A stretch of 64,000 nucleotides of DNA from Hypomesus transpacificus (Eukaryota; Chordata; Actinopteri; Osmeriformes; Osmeridae), in contig NC_061068.1 in assembly GCF_021917145.1 (NCBI RefSeq), positions 7,570,404 through 7,634,403 on the forward strand, written 5' to 3'. Positions within the stretch are counted from its first letter, which is position 1. The number at the start of each line of letters is the position of its first letter. Positions 58,445 through 64,000 of this stretch are shown piece after piece. The notes below the pieces were generated by a model. The model did no database searches, was not told the origin of the DNA, and was given only the letters and a program-made list of their open reading frames with translations. The position numbers were made by a program, and so were the translations under genes.

Positions 58445-61400
58445 CTACAAACAGGTTAAAGCACTACATTTCTTACAACATTCCTCATCTTTAAGAATCA
58501 GAAAATCACAAGTGGATGCTCGCTCACAGATAAATGGTTCAGTGTTCAAAGATGGCTCCAGGTTAAGGACCCCCTGGCATACCCTGTACCTCTCAAGATC
58601 CAAGAGCAGGTTTACTACCAGGGTCACAGAGGTCATGCGGGATGGGTGACCCTCATAGAGCGGGTGAGTAAGGAGCAGAGGCTGGCCCTGCACAGCCACC
58701 TGATAGCAGAAGCCTGGGTTGATCTGCACAACAGTGTCAGTCATGGTGGACATCTTGCTGCACTGGACAAGTTGCAGCTGTGGGCCCTCCATCATAATTG
58801 CATACCAGAGAATAGGCAGTGCTGCCTTGCGAGTGGCCTCCAGCAGTTTCAGCAGCTCATGATCCATATTGCTCCCACACAAGGATGAGGTTTCAGCCAA
58901 ACTGAAGATCTGAGTTATCTATGAGAGGGTAAAGAGTTAGGGGCGGGATTGGTTGCCTCAGGTCTCCCCACTGGAAGCCCCAGGTAGGGGGAATGGGGGA
59001 ATCTATCAAATAGTGCACCTCTAACTTTGTACTGTAATGCAATTAGTCAAATCTGACACACTACGAAATGATACCAAATGAATCACAATTCATTCATAAT
59101 ACTGTGAATATAGGCCTATAGTTGGACAGACATAATTTGAAATTTTTAATGTTATGTGCGAAATCGTTAAGAACAATAAGCAATAAAACTAGTCTGCACA
59201 CCCCAATGGTGTATTGGTTTAGTCTGCACACCCCCAAGGTGTATTGGTTTAGTCTGCACACCCCCAAGGTGTATTGGTTTAGTCTGCACACCCCCAAGGT
59301 GTATTGGTTAAGTCTTGACTCTTGATCGGTGTTGGGGGATCACATAGTAATGTTTTAATTATTTATTGGTGTTGTTCAAAATGTCCACCGCCCCTGCGGC
59401 TGACTAGTCCTACATACCATAGGTGTGACCTCGTCCTCCTCCTCGTCTTCTGGCTCTTTTGAGTGCACAACTACATCTTTATCCATCTTCTGCATTGCTC
59501 CCCTCCAGCTACTTAGTAAACTTTGGGCAGGTATGGGTGCATTTGCATATCTTTTCTGAAAAAACAGAATATATAATGTTCTAATGTAGACACATACAAG
59601 TCGATATAACTAAATGTGGCATTCTCTGATGGCTAAAAGAAACATAAATTGAAGTATCTAGAAAAGGGTAGAGTAGAATACTGATTGGGAGAACTCACTT
59701 CTGGTGCAAGGCATTGGTTGCTGAGAGCACCGCCACCAAAACTATGTCTTTTGGCAGTGTCCACATAGTCATGGTCAACCTGTTAATAAAGGTTAATTAA
59801 CGTGAACAATCTGTAAGTGTCATTCTAACAGGTGTATGTTTACATGGGACAATGGAATCCTTATGTGTAATCAAACCTGCAAAGATGGTTGGCGGTTCAT
59901 TCCATAAATGTGTTTTCTTCTTTCAGTATGCTTAAAGTCATGTGCCTATTAAAGCCAGCCACAAAATAGAAACAGTTTGATCACAAAGAAGATTCATTAA
60001 AATGAACAAAGTCAAGTTTATATAGCTCATCCTTGCTCTGCAACCCCCTGTGAAACTGGCTACTCAACTGTGTCCAACGAACAATGCTTCTTCTTTACAT
60101 CATTAGTCATCTCTGGGTCAATTTCTGGTTTTCGCTTCCTTTGCTCCTTCTTGCGGTTGTAAGAATTGTAATGTCTTGGCCTGCCAATCTTACCCGTCCC
60201 TTCAATGGCCCCAAATTCACCCAGACCCAACTGAAAGGGCAACAAGTGTCTCTGTCAAACACATACATACACATAAGAGCGCCATTGGAAGCATTGTTAG
60301 GAGGCTGTTGACAAATGATAGCATCATCCCCTGAGCTTAAGCAATTAGCAATGACTTAAAATTGTTTAATCCTCACCATTGCCTGCCTCTGGCACTGACG
60401 CAAGCGACACTTCTGTCTCTTCTTATTGCTGCCTCCAAACTTGGGCTTGTCTACACAGAAATCACATGTACCACAGTCCTTCCTGCTAAGACACGCCTGA
60501 CACTGCCCACAAGTGCGCCGCTTACGTTTCTTGACCCATTCCTGAAAAATACCATGACAACAAGAGTTATAAAAACATATTTAACCATTTACAAAAGCTA
60601 CTTAGTCCAAAATTCATCTAAACAGGAAAGAATACAATTAACGGACAGGAATGCCACCGGGGGCACTCTACACATGATAGAGGCTTCCCAGATATTGTAA
60701 AAGGCTGGTCACCTCATCATCGTCATCGTCGTCGTAATCCTCATCATCCTCGCAAAAATCATCCTCCTCACCATCAACATCCACTTCCACGGAAAAGTCC
60801 TCAGGATCACTAGTTTGATAACTGGAGCTCTGTGGAGCACAGGCACATACAAGTTTTATTTCATATTTGAACCCATAAGTGTAACTGTGTCCTGTCAACA
60901 TGGTGCTGAAAATGTCCAAATTGTAAGTATCCCCTGTAGTCAGACAATGAAAGCACACAGTTGCCTTTGATTCCACAACTAAATTCTCTAGAATAGTAGT
61001 TTAGGAAGCATTATGTGGTACAAGTTAGAGGCAATCATGTATTTGTCACATAACTTAGATGGCATGACTTCAACAATGAAACAGCATTGTATCAAATGCC
61101 TGGGAACATCCTTTTGGTTGGAAAACAAATATAGTTGTATCATTTATTTTTCCATGTGAGCCTATACCTTATGGATAGGCCATATACATTTGCGTTTCCG
61201 ACAACGGACAGGTTTTCTTGAGTCAGGGAAAAGCATCCCTTGCTTGCAGCTGGCACACATCCCACAATCCACTGTGGTAAGGCAAGCCACACACTGACCA
61301 CAAGGGATCCACTGCAATAATGAGAAAAAGGAAAAATGAGAATCAGCCATTTCACCATCAACAATTATCCAACAAAAAAATGTCTAATATATGTATATAG

Positions 61401-63679
61401 GCTACACTACTGTTCAAAAGTTTGGGGTCACTTAGAAATTGCCTTGTTGTCACCCCCTGCTTCTTGAACCACCTTCCACCACTTTGATAGGCTTAATGGG
61501 CACTTCTTATGTACCATACAGTCAAGCTGCTCCCACAACAGCTCATTAGGGTTGAGATCCAGTGACTGTGCCAGCCACTCCATGATTCCCAGAATACCAG
61601 CTAACTACTTCTTCCATAAAAAGGTGTTGCATAGTGCTCAGCTGTGCAGAAAGTGTTTTCATTAACAAAAAATAGCTTTTCTTTTAAATACAAGGAAACT
61701 TCTATGTGACACCAAACTTTGAACGGTAGTGTGTACAAGTATATATATATATATATATATATATGCTTATTTATTTAGTAAATAAAGAAAAATACAATTA
61801 CCTTTCTGAAGACAATATTGCGATTGTCGACTGGCTTCTTGACTAAAAGAATACAAAGAACTGCTTCAAACCTCTACTTTTGGCATATGGGAACATCTTC
61901 AAAGCTGTTCCTTGAGACTACTGTAATATGGCACAAACATGCGAGTAATGGTATTTATACTTTTTGTGATGACATACCCTTGCATCTGAGACAACATGAT
62001 TTTTTCCCTTGTCTTTCAGACTCTGTTACTGTGTACGGCTCACCACACTTGGCACATATGCTGAAATATATGGAAGAATATAACAATATTAACAAATAAG
62101 TATAACAGCTTGCCAGTCTCAGGTTTAACAGCTCAAAACCAAATCATGCATGCAAAACTCCCATTAAAATGTTGTAGGCTACATACAACAACAACAACAA
62201 AAACAATGAATAAGGTTTTGACATAACTCTGGGAGCTTGACTCACCAAAAACAGACATTTGAAGCCTCCAGGCCATTGAGCGAGGATGTTGGTCTTGATG
62301 TAGGACTCCAGGGCAGCTTGGTTGCACTGCTCTGTATACTTTCTCCAGAGGCTGGACTCAAAGGAGCCTGAAAGGACATGGGGTCTTTGTCTGGAGTTCC
62401 CATGGCACTGCAACTCAGAGGGGACAGGCTAACTCTGGAGGTTGGCCCTGTTGTCAGTCTGTGGTTAGAGATGGGACTGCTGGACTCAGAGGATGGAGAT
62501 CTGTCCTTCCGCACTTTCTAACATAACATCAGAAAATAACATGTTCAGATATTTTTGTTGTGAAGGGATCTGTCGCTCTGATCAAATTTTTTTATCTCAA
62601 TTACCTTCCTTCTTAAACGCGCTGGTTGACAGTTTGAAAATGTTCCTAATTTGTATTCAAACATCGACAAGTCTATATCCAAGACTTTACCCAGTTCAAC
62701 TCTGCTTCTCACACGCTCATTCTGCGGACTACAAATGAGGGAAAGCAATCAATCATCTGGCATATTTATATAACTGAAAAGACCAAAAAAGGGCCAACAT
62801 TGAATTACCATTATCTCAGGGTCTAACATTTACCAATGACCAAGTCATACCTCAAATAATAAACATCCATCTGGCCCATACTGGAACCGGAGCGACGAAT
62901 AACTGTTTTCCGCTTCCACCCATCTCCAAGTATAGGCCAGTCTTCCCATCCCTCATCAGGCTTCACTCTTTTCCTCCGATATCTGACAGGAATAAAAGCT
63001 TAGTGTCACTAGAAGTATACAAATCCCTCAAGTATAAATTTTTTATTGCTCATCTGTTTTACTGTAACAAATTTAGGGAGAGTATGGAAGCATTTCTGTA
63101 GAGAGAAAAAAAAGTACACAAAATGTTTTGTGTTTTACGCTACATGGCTTACAGCCTTATGCTTATATTTACCAAATCCTTCACACTTAGCATCTAAAAC
63201 AACTTCAGTGTCAGTTTACAATGCCATAGCACAATTGTGAATAGCCTACAATATATCTCGCAAGCATGCAAATACATTTATTAATGAAAATACACAGTAA
63301 TCCTGTAAACCTACATGGAGCGGGTTCTTTTGAAGTTCCATTCACTGCCGCTCCTCTCACTTTCTCCAGCCAGACTTTCCTCCCCTCCCTGTCTTCTGCC
63401 AAACATGGAGAGGTTCCAACTTGGTGCATCAGGCTCATCATTGTCTTCCTCCAGGGGCTCAAACCAGTCCACATTAACTTCCTCAACAGCTCCCCCAGGC
63501 TCTCTGTCTGATACCTTGAGGACTGCTTGAGCAGAAGGTTTAGCAATATTATCATGGCAATCGGATGGTGCCAACACCTCAAATTGATCATTATTCTCAG
63601 AGGTCCTTCCCATACCATTTTCCATGCTTGCATTCATCTTCTTTACAAGTACAGTATTGGTTGGGTTGCTAAACTCCAT
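58445..63679 (-). CDS. mbd1: Methyl-CpG-binding domain protein 1
   Basis: Chromatin repressor that binds methylated CpG through its MBD and CpG DNA through a CXXC finger. Fourteen exons on the minus strand: 63679-63315, 62982-62851, 62728-62605, 62517-62246, 62060-61978, 61842-61802, 61311-61168, 60829-60713, 60541-60377, 60230-60069, 59945-59877, 59779-59699, 59555-59418, 58918-58445. They give 788 aa; human MBD1 is about 605. The MBD spans about 133-205, split over exons 2-3, with GWKRKTVIRRSG, DVYY and RVRSRVEL. A CAKC/CLRC zinc motif follows (about 312-337). CXXC-a (340-387) lacks KFGG; CXXC-b (427-481, CGQCQACLSRKDCGTC, KFGG) has the DNA-binding motif. An Asp/Glu-rich stretch lies between the CXXC fingers. 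The C-terminal exon (632-788) ends in a block like the mammalian transcriptional repression domain (HPLYEGHPSRMTSV, LLLDLERY.VCQG). The 121-residue segment before the MBD has no human counterpart that I recall. Confidence 0.93.
59191..59310. repeat. 30-bp minisatellite, four copies
   Basis: Four head-to-tail 30-bp units beginning AGTCTGCACACCCC. The last three are almost identical and the first differs at about two positions. It lies in the last mbd1 intron (58919-59417). Both strands are open across it because the unit is a multiple of three, which creates repetitive but meaningless frames. Confidence 0.97.
61405..61731 (-). mobile_element. Internally deleted Tc1-family relic in mbd1 intron 6
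   Basis: Inverted ends start CACTACTGTTCAAAAGTTTG on the left and CACTACCGTTCAAAGTTTGG on the right (read inward), the TIR type of another Tc1/mariner family. Inside, on the minus strand, is a decayed transposase scrap with the WLAQSLDLNP motif (about 61546-61590), matching the SPDLNP region. It is about 330 bp with no intact frame. It belongs to a different family from the 51427-53087 element. Confidence 0.85.
61741..61764. repeat. AT microsatellite
   Basis: Twelve AT units directly beside the right end of the Tc1 relic, in mbd1 intron 6. Confidence 0.95.
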
Positions 63680-64000
63680 ATTTCCATCAATTTTTACTTT
63701 TCAATTGGTTAACGTTCTCCAGTCCTTCCGACAGGTCACTCGTCAATTATCATATTCTGTGTATGAAGTGCTCACGCTGTTTTGTAACGCTGGGGTAGTA
63801 GTTTATCTGAATGTAATAATAGAGCAGCAGTAGTATTCGGTGTTCGGTACAGTACTGTAGACAACTTCACTTCTTGCTGGGCCTTTAGTATGATGAATTA
63901 AGAATGTAGTAGCATCTAATAAATGGAAGAAACGTGTGAGAACATAATCAAGAAACAACGGGGCTTTTGAAAGATGCTGGTATACATTCAGATACGCTGC
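63680..64000. other. mbd1 upstream region
   Basis: 320 bp upstream of the mbd1 ATG to the window edge. It presumably contains 5'UTR and promoter, but no TATA box, CpG island or clear splice site stood out. Confidence 0.4.

Noticed and set aside
59094-59325. Repetitive frames on both strands, at first glance like a CRISPR array or a repeat protein
   Set aside because: The 30-bp units are directly contiguous with no spacers and lie in an mbd1 intron; it is a minisatellite.
58445-63679. CXXC1/CFP1 or KMT2-type protein as an alternative for mbd1
   Set aside because: The MBD upstream of two CXXC fingers, and no PHD or SET motifs, fit MBD1 only.

Overview
The window reads as nuclear DNA from a teleost fish. 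It holds vertebrate-type genes split into many small exons with GT/AG introns. The repeats are typical of fish: a tRNA-derived SINE whose 3' tail recurs elsewhere in the window, Tc1/mariner elements, hAT-like non-autonomous elements and long TG runs. The species cannot be named from the sequence alone. All gene calls come from reading translated exons against protein families known from memory; no database was searched.

Seven protein-coding genes were assembled exon by exon. Every splice junction proposed keeps the reading frame. From left to right: mst1r (RON receptor tyrosine kinase, minus, 20 coding exons, 1385 aa); mon1a (Rab7 exchange-factor subunit, minus, 5 coding exons, 534 aa); traip (RING E3 ligase, plus, 15 coding exons, 447 aa); grm6 (group III metabotropic glutamate receptor, minus, 10 coding exons, 904 aa); an srpk3-like SR-protein kinase (minus, 13 exons, 596 aa); ccdc120 (cytohesin-binding coiled-coil protein, minus, 9 coding exons, 617 aa); and mbd1 (methyl-CpG-binding protein with two CXXC fingers, minus, 14 exons, 788 aa). 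All seven look intact. The 5' untranslated exons are tentative.

Layout: 1-4560 has no gene and one SINE. 4981-18100 holds mst1r and its upstream region, including a candidate MITE. 18098-26793 holds mon1a and traip, head to head across a short shared promoter region; an hAT-like element fills most of the last mon1a intron. 28381-36529 is grm6. 40120-44224 is the srpk3-like gene. 47617-51301 is ccdc120. 51427-53087 is a Tc1 element with an intact transposase, probably in the first (5'UTR) intron of ccdc120. 58445-63679 is mbd1, which carries a Tc1 relic and a 30-bp minisatellite in its introns.

The genes do not form a pathway. From general knowledge, mst1r, mon1a and traip have human counterparts close together on 3p21.31, while grm6, srpk3, ccdc120 and mbd1 have theirs on other chromosomes, so this is a teleost-type mosaic of ancestral blocks. 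I found no convincing undescribed system. The points most worth checking are a stop codon that overlaps a splice donor in grm6, an Arg-to-Cys change in the kinase activation segment of the srpk3-like protein, the missing PIP-box glutamine in Traip, the long N-terminal extension of Mbd1, and the intact Tc1 transposase.
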